Assembly: GCA_020631735.1 (NCBI GenBank)
Contig: CM036221.1
Span: forward strand, 12,505,381 to 12,569,380
Length of the DNA: 64,000 nt
Reading direction: 5' to 3'
From: Saccharum officinarum
Lineage: Eukaryota; Streptophyta; Magnoliopsida; Poales; Poaceae
Below, in pieces: positions 45,191-58,400 of this stretch (the stretch's first letter is position 1; each line of letters begins with the position of its first letter). The notes beneath the pieces were generated by a model that was given only the letters and a program-made list of their open reading frames with translations, was not told the origin of the DNA and did no database searches. The translations under genes were made by a program, and so were the position numbers.

Positions 45191-45848
45191 CAGTTTTATT
45201 CTTGACAGTGAGCTGCTGCCGGTCTTTTTTGCTTCACCTGCAAACTGTCAGAATCTTTTGTGCTAATCTACTGTGCGCGCGTGGCCAGCTGTGTGGGCTG
45301 GTGGACCTGGAAATCTGTACAGCCGTTAGATGATAGTTGGAGAGTGGAGATCGAGGCAAAGTTAGGCTATCCGCACTCATGGACCTCTATATTCATCCTC
45401 TATACGTCCTAGTCAGCAAGATTCTCTCCTCTATACTCAATTCTCCCGCACCCATCCATCCTCTATATCATCCTCTATCCACTCTATCCACTGTGGGACC
45501 TACTTGTCACTTTATCTAAATATATCCATGTGTGATCTAGTTTTGAAGGATTTATTGAGACGAATTTAATGGTGCAATCGAAATTTAATTTGGATTTTTG
45601 GTTTGTGAGTTATAGCATTTTTTGCTTTGTTTAGCTAGTGGGACCCGCCACTGTCCAGTATAGAGTAAGCACTATACTACTCTAAATATAGAGTAAGAGA
45701 AAAGATAGAGTATCGTTTTAGAGTACCCAGTGCAGCAGTTTTTACTCTATATTCATACTCTAAAGTTTTAGAGTATCGTTTAGAGTATCCAGTGCGGTCA
45801 GTCTTACACTGTGACTTTGCTTCATAAAGTCACTGGCTCCGGAGTGGA
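45190..45848 (+). repeat. AP2 promoter copy, right arm of inverted duplication
   Basis: Reverse-complement homologue of 42620-43048, ending GACTTTGCTTCATAAAGTCA, split by a Tourist-like MITE (45365-45803). It lacks the MITE of the left arm but has about 40 bp (GTGCGCGCGTGGCC...) absent there. Confidence 0.8.
45365..45803. mobile_element. Tourist-like MITE, same family as 25405
   Basis: TTA at 45362-45364 and 45804-45806. Ends GGCTATCCGCACT and, inverted, GACTGACCGCACTGG. 439 bp. Confidence 0.8.
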
Positions 45849-46075
45849 AAAGGAGGGGTGACCGGCGGTGGCCGGTGGCAGCCGGTTAACCTTAAAATCC
45901 TTCCTGATTTGGGCATCCTGCGTCGTCCGATTTGGTGGGTGGCTGCGTGCGGGCCTGGATTTGTCATTTCTCCACTCCGCCCAGCCAGCTACCTTGTAGG
46001 AATAAAAAAACGAGGGTCTTGTTTAGTTCCCAACTTCTCTCTCAAATTTCACTATGCAAAAAAAGATTTATCACT

Positions 46076-48308
46076 TGTAAGGTCCTAGATGGCTAGAGAG
46101 GGGTGAATAACCTATAAAAATTCTATAATAAACACTAAGCAAACTTGTTAGAGTAACAAACGGCGTAAAACGAGTTTTGCTTAGCCTACGGTTGTGATGC
46201 AAGTCTCTTAACCACAAGTCTAGTAGATTATGATCTCTAGTTCACACAAGGGCTAAGTCACTAAACTTACACTAGAGAGCAAGCTAACAACTACTAGCAA
46301 AGGCTAACACTATAGCTACACAAGATAACTAGTAAAAGTAAATGCGAGAGAGAGGATTGTGAATCTTATACCGACGGTGGAGTGAAGATGTTGCCAATCA
46401 CCAAGATGATATACAATCAATCAATATTGACAACAACACAATATGAAGACCAATCACCGGGAGACAAGAGACACAATATTTTTGTTCACCCGGTGTTCAC
46501 TTGTGCACCGACAAGCTACGTCACCGGTTGTGTCGACCAACACTTAGATGGTTCCTCGGTATGACCCTCAAGTCACTTGCCCCTCAAGGCACGCCCCGCA
46601 AGGCACCGCAAGAGTCCACTCTCAAGTGAGGTAACTCAATAACACGCGCAATCCACTAGAGTTGCTTTTGGTGCTCCGCCGAGGAAAGCACAAGAACCTC
46701 TTACAATCAACCGGAGGTGGTCAAGAACAATCTCCTTCTCTTGCCAACACCTCCAACAATCTCCAAGCCAGCTAGGAGCGGTACTCTCCAAGAGTAACAA
46801 GAAATCCACCGGCTAAACCACCCACAAGTGCCACTAGATGCCCTCAAGCTATGCAATACACTTTGGGATCACTCAATCTCACTTTTTGATTTGCAATCAA
46901 GCAAGAGAGATGAGTGGGAGGGAGAAGCTCTAGCTCAAAGGATGCACAAGAGTGTTAGAAATCACGAGAGACCTCCCTAAGGGCCGGCCAACAAGTATTT
47001 ATAAGCATCCCAAACAAATAGAGCCGTTGTACCCCTTCACTACGCGCTTTTCGGGACGACCGGACGCGCCGGTCGAAACTGACCGGATGCGCCGCACTGC
47101 GTCCGATCGCCCTGCACCGTCCATGTGTTCTCCTGAATTCAAACGCGATCGTTTGATCCTCCAACGGTCACTGCACGCCGACGGTCAAACCAATCGACCG
47201 GACGCGCCGCTCAACTGACCGGACGCGCCGATCGCATAGCACCATGCGCCCGCGAAGCATCGACCGGATGCGCTCCAGACAACGACCGGACGCGACAGTG
47301 CCATCGTCCGGTTGAAGTCCAGTAAGCTCCCTCAACGACCGGACGCGTCCGATCGCGTATGACCGGACGCGCCGCGTGTCCGATCAGCTTTACGCCACGC
47401 GCTACACTTCTGGGTGCCTGACCGGACGCGCCGGTCCTGCGAGTGACCGGACGCGCTGGTGCGAAACCCTAACACCCGCGCGCCTGACTGCTGCGTTAAA
47501 CTGACCGGACGCGTCCGGTCAAACCGTGACCGCGTCCGGTGCAGCGTCCGGTCACCTCTGTGACCTCTGTTCGCCTCCGTTTCTTTTCTGACTTCCGGCT
47601 AGTGGAAAATAGACATTTCAACTCCTCGAAAACGCCTGAATCCCGCCGAGCTTGCTCGGCGGGAGGGAGAGAGGGACCCAAACCCTCTCTACCGCTCAAA
47701 CTTCATCGCCTTCGTAAAAGTGCCAACACCAACAAGTGATCACCACCTTGTGCACGTGTGTTAGCATTTTCATAATCTTTTTCGAAGGTTTTCTAGTTAG
47801 CTCACTAGGCCCTACATGCAATGCACTTCATGAATTCACCTAGTGGCACCCGTGCGTCGAATAACCGATAAGACTTCCTCTCTTAATAGTTCGGCTATCG
47901 ATCTTAAATCACTTACACCCTCTATGGTGTCTTGAGTGCAAAACAAAATGGCCTTATGGTTATACCTTTGCCTTGAGCCCATTTTATTTTTCCAAAAGAT
48001 ATGATCCACTTCATATCATCACATGACCGTCTTGATGCATCGACCTTGACTTCACTTGCTCTTCACCGTTGCATAGGTCCGTCGGCGCCAAGTCTTGCTC
48101 AAGCTTCACCATCACATGGTCCTTCGCTTCGAAGCCTCGACTTGCCCTTCACCTTCACAACCGGTCCATCGAGCCAAGCATCATCTTGGTCACATGAGTC
48201 AATGTCATGTCTCATATTTAATGACCACCTTTATCTAAATCATCCACTTAGATACAAAGGTTAGTCCTAGGTTTCATCAATTAGCCAAAACCAAACTAGG
48301 GACTTTCA
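46076..48308 (-). mobile_element. Solo LTR of the large Copia family, 2.23 kb
   Basis: In reverse complement it aligns end to end with the 5' LTR at 60475-62644 (TGAAAGTCCCTAGTTTGG ... GACCTTACA). No PBS or coding sequence adjoins it. Flanking pentamers TCACT and TCCGT differ, so the duplication is diverged or was lost. A plus-strand 60-codon frame at 46382 repeated at 62156 is LTR sequence, not a gene. Confidence 0.82.
47050..47545. repeat. Array of GACCGGACGCG motifs inside the solo LTR
   Basis: About eleven irregularly spaced copies of GACCGG(A)(C/T)GCG in 500 bp, each with CpG sites and partly palindromic. The same array occurs inverted in the LTR at 61200-61670. Confidence 0.8.
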
Positions 48309-48524
48309 TCCGTCACATCGAAATGTCGGCACATGCATGGAGTACTAAATGTAGATGAAATAAAAAACTAATTGCACAATTTTGTTGTACTTTACGAGAC
48401 GAACATTTTGAGCATAATTAATCAATGTTTGGACAATTATTACCAAATAAAAACAAAATACTACAATATCAAACAGTGTTGCTATAGTATTTCAGGGTGC
48501 CCCGAATCTAGTATCTAAACAAGG

Positions 48525-49533
48525 GCGAGGAGAAAAAAAGAGTTGTGGGTGTGCTGGGTTGGCAGATGATGATGAGGAAAATATCTTCTCTTTCTGTTTT
48601 GGTAGATGCTTCTTGTTGCTCAGCTTCTGCCTGCCTGCCTACGGTATGGGGCGGCATCTGCCCTTAGACTTGAGCTAGGAGGTTTCTCTTGTATGACTTT
48701 AGCTCCCTATTTGTCTTGTTATTCTTGAAGAGACACTTTTGTGTGATAGAAACCGATTCTCTTGTGAGATAGGTTTCTATGGTCTGTGATGAGAGTGTGT
48801 TTGATGCTACAATCAAACACCTTTCTCACGAGAAGCGTCGTAAACGGTTCCAAGCATAGTTGCAGCGGGGGCATTCACGGAGCTGAAACGTTTCACCTTT
48901 CATTCATTGGATCGAAATAGCACCGGCTAGTTTCGTCAAAATTCTCCAAGCCGTCTCATGGGCTTTTCTCCTGCAAGTTAAATTGGGTTATGTTTAAGTT
49001 GTTCTTTGCTAAAAAATTCTAATTTTTAAGCATATTTTTATGTATATGATTTTTTTCTAAAAACATTTTTATAAGAATCTATCTAGCCTACTAGCCAAAT
49101 GGTCTCGTAACTGATCAGAGTGTTTCACGAGAATCTGAACCCCTACCAAATGCACTCTTAATCAAATATCTTTGGTAGGGATTATCCAATTTCTCTCCAC
49201 ATTAGTTGTTTTGATAATTTCTTCTATTTCTAAGGAAAACAGTTTGAAGAATCCCTCCCAAACATACCCTTAGATATTTGAGGTCTGAGTTTTAACAAAA
49301 AAATCATGTAAACTGCTATAGAACATATTTCCAAATAAAGGTGCACCAGGGCTTGGTTGGTTAAGGTTTAGTGAAACCATATGAGAATTGTGTCATGTTT
49401 CAAAAGAATGTATGACAAGTACCGAATAGGGGCAGAAGAATGCAACAAACTCTAGGGGTTTATCACCTTCTTCCATCCCTTACCTTTCCCTCTACAACAC
49501 TGGCATCTCTTACTTTACCCATGAAATAGTTAT
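48525..49533. other. Intergenic, no supportable gene
   Basis: AT-rich with short frames only. Imperfect inverted text around 48770-48840 (GGTTTCTATGG; ACCTTTCTCACGAG) may be MITE debris. Confidence 0.35.
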
Positions 49534-49768
49534 TGTTAAAAGAAACTGTGGATGGAATAGATCGAATGATCTCCGTATCCTTGATTGATAAACAGTAAAT
49601 GTATATATACATGAGGCAATTTCCATTGTTAGTGAGACAGAGGGAAACGGTGCCTGTTGGTGCCCAGGGGGCCTATACAGTTGCTAGGCTTGATCCATAA
49701 TTAGCACATGCTAATTACAGGAATTACAGTAATTGATCAATAATTAATTATTCTAATTAATATCAACA
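49534..49768 (-). repeat. 3' LTR of decayed Copia (~235 bp)
   Basis: Bounded by TGTTGATA next to the purine tract and, at the far end, CAGTTTCTTTTAACA. Contains GTATATATAC near 49600, a probable TATA. The outer edge is inferred. Confidence 0.55.
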
Positions 49769-50172
49769 CTCCCCCTTGATCAATTGATCTTGTGTAGACA
49801 CCATTTCTTGTTCATTAACAAATGTCTTGAAGCTTTGGAAAACCCTGTGGGAAAAAACCAAAGTATATCGATATACCAGGCAAAACTCCTTAAAACACAT
49901 TGGGAAAAATAAGGAGAAAACACCATGATATATATAACTCCCAATGTTATAGATTCTTTGGTATTCCAAAGACATAGTCTAAAACAAAATTTGATCAAGG
50001 ATCAATATGTCATATATTATCTTCGAAAAACCTCAGTGAGGAAAAATAGATAATGTGACATTTACAATGTGTTACAATTACCTCATTAAAAACTTTATGT
50101 GAGAAGACTCCAGAAGAGTAAAACTCATATAAAGGAAAAAGAGTGTAATGCTATGTTGGATTAGGTTAAAAT

Positions 50173-53100
50173 TCAAACAAATTCTCCCCCTGATTTCTGC
50201 AAATCTCTAAGTCTTCTCATACCAATACCCTCAACGCATTTATGAAAAGCGGAATATGGTAGAGACTTTGTGAATAAATCCGCCAGATTATCACATGACT
50301 TAATTTGCAAAATTTCAATTTCTCCATTCTTTTGGAGTTCATGGGGGTAGAATAGCTTGGAAATAATATGCTTAGTCATATTACTTTTGATATAACCTAA
50401 TTCCATCTGAGTAACACATGCCGAATTATCCTCAAAGATAATTGTCGGTGTGTCAACTGCACCAATACCACATGATCATATTATGTGGTCTATCATTCTG
50501 CGAAGCCATACGCATTCGCGTGATGCTTCATATAAAGCTATTATTTCAGAATGATTGGTGGAAGTAGACACTAAGGTCTGCTTTGAAGACTTCCAAGATA
50601 TTGATGTACCACCTTGCAAGAATACAAAGCCAGTCTGTGATCTGCCATTATGGGGATCTGATAAATAACCAGCATCTGCATATCCTAATAAAACTAGATC
50701 TTGGTTTCTGCTATAGAACAATCCAAGATCTCTAGTGCCATTGAGGTATCTCAAAATTGATTTGACTCCTACCCAATGACGTTTGGTAGGTGAAGCACTA
50801 TGTCTTGCCAGCAGATTAACTGCAAATTCAATATTCGGCCGGGTATTATTCGCAAGATACATAAGTGCTCCAATGGCACTAAGATATGGAACTTGTGGTC
50901 CCAATATCTCTTCTCCTTCTTCCCGTGGTCTAAAAGGATCCTTCTAAACATCTAAGGATCTTACTACCATGGGAGTTTTTATTGGATATGACTTGTCCAT
51001 ATTGAATTTCTTCAATATCTTCTGGACATAGGCATATTGGTATACAAATATACCAGAAGGTAAATGCTCAAGTTGTAAACCCAAGCAAAATTTGGTTTGG
51101 CCCAAATCCTTCATTTCAAACTTCGTCTTTAAATGATGACGTGCTTCATTAATATCAGATTCGTTACCGACAATATTGAGATCATCAATGTATACTGATA
51201 TGATACAAAATCATGTTGATGATTTTTTAATGAAGACGCACGGGCAGTCATCATTATTTGTATATCCCTTTTGTGTAAGGAATTTACTTAACCGATTGTA
51301 CCACATTTGGCCCGACTGATTTAAGCCATATAATGACTTCTGCAACTTTATGCAATATGTGTTGCGATTTGCCTTAGGATTCTGTATACTAATTCCATCA
51401 GGAACTTTCATGTATATATCTGAATCTAGTGACCCATACAAATATGCTGTCACTACGTCCATCAACTGCATAGATAGATGATTTTGTACTGCCAACGATA
51501 TTAAGTATCGGAACGTTATACCGCTCATTACTGGAGAGTAAGTTTCGTTGAAATCAACGCCAGGTCTTTGCGTAAAATATTGTGCCACTAGCCTTGCTTT
51601 ATATCTCACCACTTTGTTGTTTTCATTCCTTTTACGGACGAAAACCCACTTGTACCCCACAGGGAAGATACCAGGAGGTGTTGGCATTACAGCCGAAAAC
51701 ACCTTCCTTTTATTAAGCGAGGCGATCTCTGTTTCAATTGCTACCTTCCACTTATCCTAGTCTGAGCGCTTCTTGCACTCAGTCATAGACTTGGGATCTG
51801 AATCAGTTAGAAGGATATCTGCAATTTGTTCAGAGAAATATGTGTCGACTATTATGGACTTACGATTATAAGACTCTCCAGTCTCAGCAAAATTTATAGA
51901 AATTTCGTCTACCCTTAAAGATTCATCATGACTTTCCAAAATGATGGATCTAGGGTCTTCTGATATTCCAGCCTCAGCGTTTATGCGCATAACTGAGCTA
52001 GATTGTGGATTACTTCTATCCACCGTACAATGTATGTCCTCTAGGTGTCTTTCAACCAAAGGTTGAGTTGCATTTCCAGTCTTCTTTGGCTTGCCAGCAA
52101 TCATATCTTGCCTCTTGGAAGTGCTTCTCCCCCTCTTTTTGCCAATAGGGGGTTGAGTGGTTTTATTAGGTACCTCCACTCGTTCAGGCACATTCCTTGC
52201 AGGATGGAGAGACTTTGTAACACCTTTATAATCAGAGAAAGCGTTTGGCAGATTGTTTGCAATATTTTGTAAATCAATAATTCTTTGAACTTGTAGTTCA
52301 GTTTCTGTAGTACGTGGATCGGTAGACGAAATACCTTCTGCATTCCAATTAACTTCCTGTCATTCATTTTGGTACAATTCTCCCCCTAATGCCGGGAAGT
52401 GATCCTCATTAAAAATACAATCAGCGAACCGGACAGTAAATAGATCTCCCGTAAGAGGTTCTAAATACTTAATAATAGATGGAGATGAGTATCCAACATA
52501 GATCCCGAGTTTCCTGTGAGGACCCATCAAATTTCGCTTAGGTGGTGAGATGAGTACGTATACAGCGCACCCAAACTTACGCAAATGGGAAATACTCGGA
52601 GGATTCCCACATAATAACTGCAATGGGGAGGTTTCGTGATATGCAGTTGGTCGTAGTTGGATCAAGTCAGCAGCGTGTAGAACTGCATGACCCCAACACA
52701 ACGTAGGCAATTTGTAATTTGTCAACATAGGTCTTGCAATGAGCTTGATTCTTTTAATCAATGATTCAGCCAAACCATTTTGTGTATGGACATAAGGAAC
52801 TGAATGCTGAACCTGAATTCCCAATGCCATACAATAATCGTTAAAAGTACGGGATGAGAATTCAGCGGCATTGTCCATTCGGATTGATTGAATCCGATGT
52901 TCCGGATAGTGTGCCTTCAACTTAATAAGTTGGGCCATTATTTTGGCAAAAGCATGGTTGCGTGTCGACAAAAGGGACACGTGAGACCATCTAGTAGATG
53001 CGTCTATCAAAACCATGAAGTACCGGAACGTCCCTGATAATGGTTGAATCGGACCACAAATATCTCCTTGAATCCTTTCAAGGAATTTAAGTGGTTCAAC

Positions 53101-53727
53101 TCGAATTTTAAGATATGATGGTCTTAAAATTAATTTCCCTGTTGCACAAGCAGTGCAACAAAAATATTTATTTTGGGGAAATTTAGCGTTTTCCATATCA
53201 TGACCTATGGAATTGCCGATAATTTTCCTCATCATCCCTATTCCAGGGTGCCCAAGTCGATCATGCCAGTTTCAGAATGTATCGACATCTTGAAAAATTA
53301 TCTTATAAGTAACATGTTCTATGGGCCTGATGTATATATAGTACAATCTAGTTTGGAGTGAAGAAATCTTTTCACAGATTTGTTTGCCATATCCAGTAAG
53401 TTTGGTAAAGAGAAGAAATTCCTCTTTATTATCCATATGTGTCTCCACATGGAGACCATTCTTACGGACGTCTCTAAAACTTAGAAGGGTACGAGTAGAG
53501 TCAGGATACAACAATGCATTCTTTATCATAATTTGCGTACCCGTGGGGAGAGTAATAGTGGCTCGTCCTGAGCCAACTATTAACGCATCTCGACCCGCAA
53601 TGGTCATAATATTTCCTTCTCTTTTCTTAAGAGTCTGGAAATATTTCATTTCTCTAAGTATAGAGTTTGTGGTATATGAGTCCACAAGGCATAATTCTTC
53701 CTCCTTTGGATTGAGGTCAACAGACAT
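50173..53727 (-). pseudogene. Copia pol remnants (PR, IN, RT, RNase H)
   Basis: Fragments in order: protease CLVDSYTTNS (usual DSG/DSA now DSY), integrase with CTACATGK, GDICGP, MDNAAEF and NGLAESL, RT blocks GYKWVFVRKR and YIDDLNIVG (usual YVDD), and RNase H TRPNIEFAVNLLARHS to ADLFTKSLPYSAFH. Stops interrupt near 53270, 51210, 50945 and 50474. Not expressible as one protein. Confidence 0.85.
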
Positions 53728-53958
53728 CTATATGTAAAGTGAATGTAAAATAAATATTCAAATTTAACACATAGAACTTATACATATAATATATTAACTA
53801 TCAATACAAAAGTATGATATTGCAAAATCTATGAGTTCTACAATATAAACAATACAACTCATACGCACACTAATTAATACAATCTGAACTACTATAAGGA
53901 TGTATGACGTATACTATTACAACAATAGTCTATAGTGATATCAATGTTTTGACCGAGA

Positions 53959-54993
53959 TTATTTGAAATCTCCAAACATGTCTCCAGAACTGAAATCTAT
54001 GAGCATGTTGTCCGACGATGGAAGGTCTTTTTCGAAGTTTAGAGGTTTGTTGTTCACTTGTTCTTTAGGGGCCTGATTAGAACAACCCTCTTTCGCAATA
54101 GCCTTAGATGCAAGATTGAAGTGTGCCTCATATCTTGTGTCTCCTGCTGGCTTAGCCTCTTTCAAAGACTTTTGGTACAAAGCTACCCAATGCTTAGGTG
54201 TACGATAATTCTTGGCAAAATGTGTGAAATCCCCACATCTATGACACTTGTTGTTATTTTTGGGTTTCACATTTTCCTTCTTCCTCTTATTTGAATTAGG
54301 TCTTTGTCTCCTATTGTGTTTGCGTTTACCAGTTCTGTTCTTTGGATCAGGTCCATTGAACTTATTCTTATTCCTAGGATGTTTCTGTACATTGTGAACC
54401 TCAGGCAAAGACGCCGAACCAACAGGGCACTTATGATGATTTTTCATAAGAACTTCATCATGTTTTTCTGCCTAAGACAATGTATGAATAAGTTGGGAAT
54501 ATTGTTGGTAATTATGAGCCCTGTATTGCTGCTGCAATATTCTATCAGATGGGAGCATAGTAGAGAGTGTTTTCTCTATCTTGTCTGCATCTGAGGGCTC
54601 TTTCTCACAAAACTTTAATTTAGAACAAATTCTATGAACAACATGATTATAGTCTGCCACAGATTTAAAATCTTGGAGACGTAGGTGATTCCATTCATAA
54701 TTGGCCTCTGGCCAAATCAGTTCCTTTTGCTGTTCATATCGCTCTTTTAGAGCGACCCATAATTCGCGAGGATTTTCAATCATAAGGTATTCAGATTTAA
54801 GGTCCTTATGAATGTAAAACCGTAATAAAGCTAGAGCAGTAAAGGTATGCTTCTCTTGTATGGCAACCCCTTGTTGGGGTTCCTGAATTGTAGCCAAAAG
54901 ATTACAAGAGGCAAGCGCTATTTTGATATCAGACGCCCAAGTAGGGTAATTGCTACCGTCTAACGCGAGTTCCTCGAACTCCTTAGTAGCCAT
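53959..54993 (-). pseudogene. Copia gag with one nonsense codon
   Basis: Begins MATKEFEELALDGSNYPTWA (UBN2-type gag), zinc knuckle CHRCGDFTHFAKNY (the last Cys is replaced by Tyr), ends SGDMFGDFK. A TAG near 54473 interrupts HTLS|AEKHDE where Gln is expected. Confidence 0.82.
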
Positions 54994-55015
54994 GATCCTA
55001 CGTGGATAACCATGG

Positions 55016-55849
55016 ATGAATTAATTTATCGTTTGGTAAATTAAAATCAACGTGGCAATGTTGTAATACTAAATGCAATATTCTTTAAATTTATATCTAA
55101 TCATAGTTTTGGATTGTTGTAGGTAATCACAAATTGTGTAGACCATACACCAAATCATCATAATTTTTTTTTTCCCGATAAACACAAGACAGATAATCTC
55201 TATGTCAAAGACAAAGAGTAGATCTTTATAGTAGGCAAATATATTGCTGTCTAAGCACGGTCTCTAGGCAAGATAATTCACAAGTGAATTAAATGCAGCC
55301 TTTGCTTAGGACTCTACTATCTTGTGTAATATCAAAATAAGATGATGAAAATAGCAATCCAAAACCTTTATTTTGGGTTATAACACGGTGTAGGTAATCA
55401 TCAAGTTTCGCAGAAACATGATGTAGACCTATCAGCAATGAGTGATTTAATCAATGCTATGGCACGGTCTCAGGACAGAATAATTCACAAGAAATTAAAC
55501 GCAGCCAATGCCATATACTCCATCACCTTGTGTTATTTAACCAAAATAAACAAGATATATATATTGCAACTTCAAATCTATAGTAATTAAATGTTTCTAA
55601 TTCTATAGATGGCATAGTTAAATTGCAACTTAGTCTACTAGCAAATTTAACTTATATTTGGTGCAAAAAAATTGTGGTTTGAGGCACCAACATATCCAAT
55701 TCTATCATAAAATTACAAATGCAATGAATATGTTGGTACAAATAGAGGGTTTGGGTGTACCAACATAGCCAAAAACAGAATTATCAAGTCACAAATGTAA
55801 TATGTATGTGGTGCAGATTGTGATTGGGTGCACCACATACTCCAGTAAA
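55016..55849. other. Possible leader of the decayed Copia
   Basis: AT-rich, with two diverged repeats of a roughly 200-bp unit (GCACGGTCTCTAGGCAAGATAATTC near 55255 and CACGGTCTCAGGACAGAATAATTC near 55464). No gene. The end at 55841-55849 (TCCAGTAAA) is the RTE target duplication. Confidence 0.4.
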
Positions 55850-56072
55850 ATAAAACAACAACATAGCCTTTTGTCCCAAGCAAGTTGGGGTAGGCTAGAG
55901 ATGAAACCCAAAAGAGACGAGAAATAAAATATCATTGTGCTAAGGAAATCAACAACAACAACAACATAGCCTTTTGTCCCAAGCAAGTTGGGGTAGGCTA
56001 GAGATGAAACCCAAAAGAGACGAGAAACAGGGAGACACATAAAGGGACATAAAGGGCACAAGACAAAAGAGG

Positions 56073-58400
56073 TCACGGTTCAGGCACGTTGATTGCTAAT
56101 CTCCAAGCGCTCCTGTCCATAGCTAAATCCTTGGGGATATTCCACTCCTTAAGATCTCTCTTAACGGACTCGTCCCAAGTTAGTTTAGGTCGACCTCTAC
56201 CGCTCTTTACATTATCGGCCCGCTTTAGAACTCCACTACGCACCGGCGCCTCAGGAGGCCTCCGTTGGACATGTCCAAACCATCTCAACCGATGTTGAAT
56301 CAATTTCTCCTCAATTGGTGCCACCCCAACCCTATCCCGAATATCGTCGTTCCGTACTCTATCCCTCCTTGTGTGCCCACAACACCAACGCAACATACGC
56401 ATCTCCGCTACACTCAATTGCTGGACATGTCGCCTTTTTGTAGGCCAACACTCAGCACCATATAACATCGCCGGACGAATCGCCGTCCTATAGAACTTAC
56501 CTTTCAGCTTCTGAGGCACCCTTTTGTCACAGAGAACGCCAGAAGCTTGACGCCATTTCAACCAGCCGGCTGAAATTCTATGCCTAACATCTTCATCAAT
56601 GTCTCCATCCTTTTGTAGCATCGACCCTAAATACCGAAAAGTATCCTTCTTGGCCACCACTTGCCCATCGAGGCTAACGTCTCCCTCCTCGTGCCTAGTC
56701 GCGCTGAAATCGCACCTCATATACTCGGTCTTAGTCCTACTAAGTCTGAACCCTTTCGACTCTAACGTGTGCCTCCATAGTTCTAACTTCCTATTAACCC
56801 CCGCCCTACTGTCATCAACTAGCACCACATCATCAGTAAAGAGCATACACCAAGGGATATCACCTTGTATGTCCCTTGTGACCTCATCCATCACCAAAGC
56901 AAATAAATAAGGGCTCAAAGCTGACCCCTGATGCAGTCCTATTTTAATTGGAAAGTCACTGGTGTCACCATCACATGTTCGGACAAACGTCACCACATCC
57001 CTGTACATATCCTTGATGAGGGTAACGTACTTAGTTGGGACTTTGTGCTTTTCCAAGGCCCACCACATGACATTTCTCGGTACTTTGTCATATGCCTTCT
57101 CGAGGTCAATAAAGACCATGTGCAAGTCCTTCTTCTGCTCCCTATATCTCTCCATCAATTGTCGTAATAAGAAAATCGCCTCCATGGTCGACCTACCAGG
57201 CATGAACCCAAACTGATTTTGGGTCACATGTGTCACTCTCCTTAGGCGATGCTCGATAACCCTCTCCCAGAGCTTCATCGTATGACTCATCAACTTAATC
57301 CCACGGTAGTTAGTACAACTTTGAACATCTCCCTTGTTCTTGAAGATAGGTACTAATATACTTCTCCTCCATTCTTCAGGCATCTTGTTTGACCGAAAAA
57401 TAAGGTTAAAAAACTTAGTTAACCATACTATCGCTCTGGCGCCTAGGTATCTCCACACCTCAATGGGGATACCATCAGGGCCCCTTGCTTTACCTCCCTT
57501 CATCCTCTTCAAAGCCTCTCCGATCTCTGCCTCCTGAATTCTCCTCACAAAGCGTCTGTTGGTATCGTCAAATGAGTCGTCCAACTCAAGGGCAGGACCC
57601 TCATTCTCCCCATTAAACAGCTTGTCGAAGTACTCTCTCCATCTGTCCTTGATCTCCTCATCCTTCACCAGAAGTCGATCTGTCCCATCCTTGATGCATT
57701 TTATTTGGTTGATGTCCCTTGTCTTCCTCTCGCGGATTCTAGCCATCCTATAAATGTCCTTCTCCCCTTCCTTCGTGCCTAGCCGCTGATAAAGGCCATC
57801 ATACGCCTGACCTTTTGCTACACTCACAGCTCGCTTTGCAACCCTCTTCGCTATTTTATAGCCCTCGATGTTGGCTACACTCTTGTCATGGTGGAGACGC
57901 TTGAAACACTCCTTCTTCTCCCTAATAGCCCTTTGCACCTCGTCATTCCACCACCATGTGTCTTTCGCTTCCCGTTTGCCTCCCTTACTCACGCCAAACA
58001 CTTCCGAAGCCACCTTCCGGACACATGTTGCCATCTTTAGCCACATGTCGTCGGCATCTTCTCCTTCTTCCCAAGGTCCCTCGTCTAGCATCCTCTCCTT
58101 AAACGTCTGCGCTGCTTCCCCTCTAAGCTTCCACCACTTCGTTCTCGCAATCTTGGCCCGTTTGTCCCGGTGGACACGTACCCGAAAGCGAAAGTCCACC
58201 ACCACAAGCTTATGTTGAGGGACAACACACTCCCCAGGTAACACCTTACAATCAAAGCAAGCACGTCTATCCTCCCTCCTTGCAAGGATAAAGTCGATCT
58301 GGCTCGAGTGTTGTCCACTACGAAAGGTTACTAGATGAGATTCCCTCTTCCTAAAGAGGGTGTTCGCTATCAACAAGTCATAGGCCAGCGCGAAGTTCAA
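56073..58400 (-). CDS. RTE reverse transcriptase region
   Basis: A 775-codon open frame. It has the RT blocks [26 protein letters not shown] and [17 protein letters not shown], and the C-terminal signature [20 protein letters not shown] typical of grass RTE elements. The catalytic box reads [11 protein letters not shown] where FADD is usual; both aspartates remain (codons at 56829-56834). The first residues ([16 protein letters not shown]) are really the end of the endonuclease domain, so the true protein starts upstream in EN and is cut by frameshift. Confidence 0.85.
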   Translation of the reverse strand: MNFALAYDLLIANTLFRKRESHLVTFRSGQHSSQIDFILARREDRRACFDCKVLPGECVVPQHKLVVVDFRFRVRVHRDKRAKIARTKWWKLRGEAAQTFKERMLDEGPWEEGEDADDMWLKMATCVRKVASEVFGVSKGGKREAKDTWWWNDEVQRAIREKKECFKRLHHDKSVANIEGYKIAKRVAKRAVSVAKGQAYDGLYQRLGTKEGEKDIYRMARIRERKTRDINQIKCIKDGTDRLLVKDEEIKDRWREYFDKLFNGENEGPALELDDSFDDTNRRFVRRIQEAEIGEALKRMKGGKARGPDGIPIEVWRYLGARAIVWLTKFFNLIFRSNKMPEEWRRSILVPIFKNKGDVQSCTNYRGIKLMSHTMKLWERVIEHRLRRVTHVTQNQFGFMPGRSTMEAIFLLRQLMERYREQKKDLHMVFIDLEKAYDKVPRNVMWWALEKHKVPTKYVTLIKDMYRDVVTFVRTCDGDTSDFPIKIGLHQGSALSPYLFALVMDEVTRDIQGDIPWCMLFTDDVVLVDDSRAGVNRKLELWRHTLESKGFRLSRTKTEYMRCDFSATRHEEGDVSLDGQVVAKKDTFRYLGSMLQKDGDIDEDVRHRISAGWLKWRQASGVLCDKRVPQKLKGKFYRTAIRPAMLYGAECWPTKRRHVQQLSVAEMRMLRWCCGHTRRDRVRNDDIRDRVGVAPIEEKLIQHRLRWFGHVQRRPPEAPVRSGVLKRADNVKSGRGRPKLTWDESVKRDLKEWNIPKDLAMDRSAWRLAINVPEP

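Larger units (their letters stand above)
46016..48524. mobile_element. GTTTAG-type MITE split by a solo LTR
   Basis: Left piece starts GTCTTGTTTAGTTCCC; right piece resumes CCGTCACATCGAAATG and ends TATCTAAACAAGGG. Together they match the family consensus with the LTR removed. Confidence 0.65.
49534..55015 (-). mobile_element. Decayed Copia retrotransposon lacking a visible 5' LTR
   Basis: On the minus strand: gag (54993 to 53959), protease, integrase, RT, RNase H, then a purine tract GATCAAGGGGGAG and a 3' LTR starting TGTTGATATTAATTAG. No matching LTR or PBS is found to the right, where 55015-55849, an RTE insertion and unassigned DNA follow. The right boundary is therefore uncertain. Confidence 0.8.

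Noticed and set aside
46382..46564. 60-codon frame also found identically at 62156-62338
   Set aside because: It is conserved LTR sequence present in both LTR copies, with no independent sign of being a gene.
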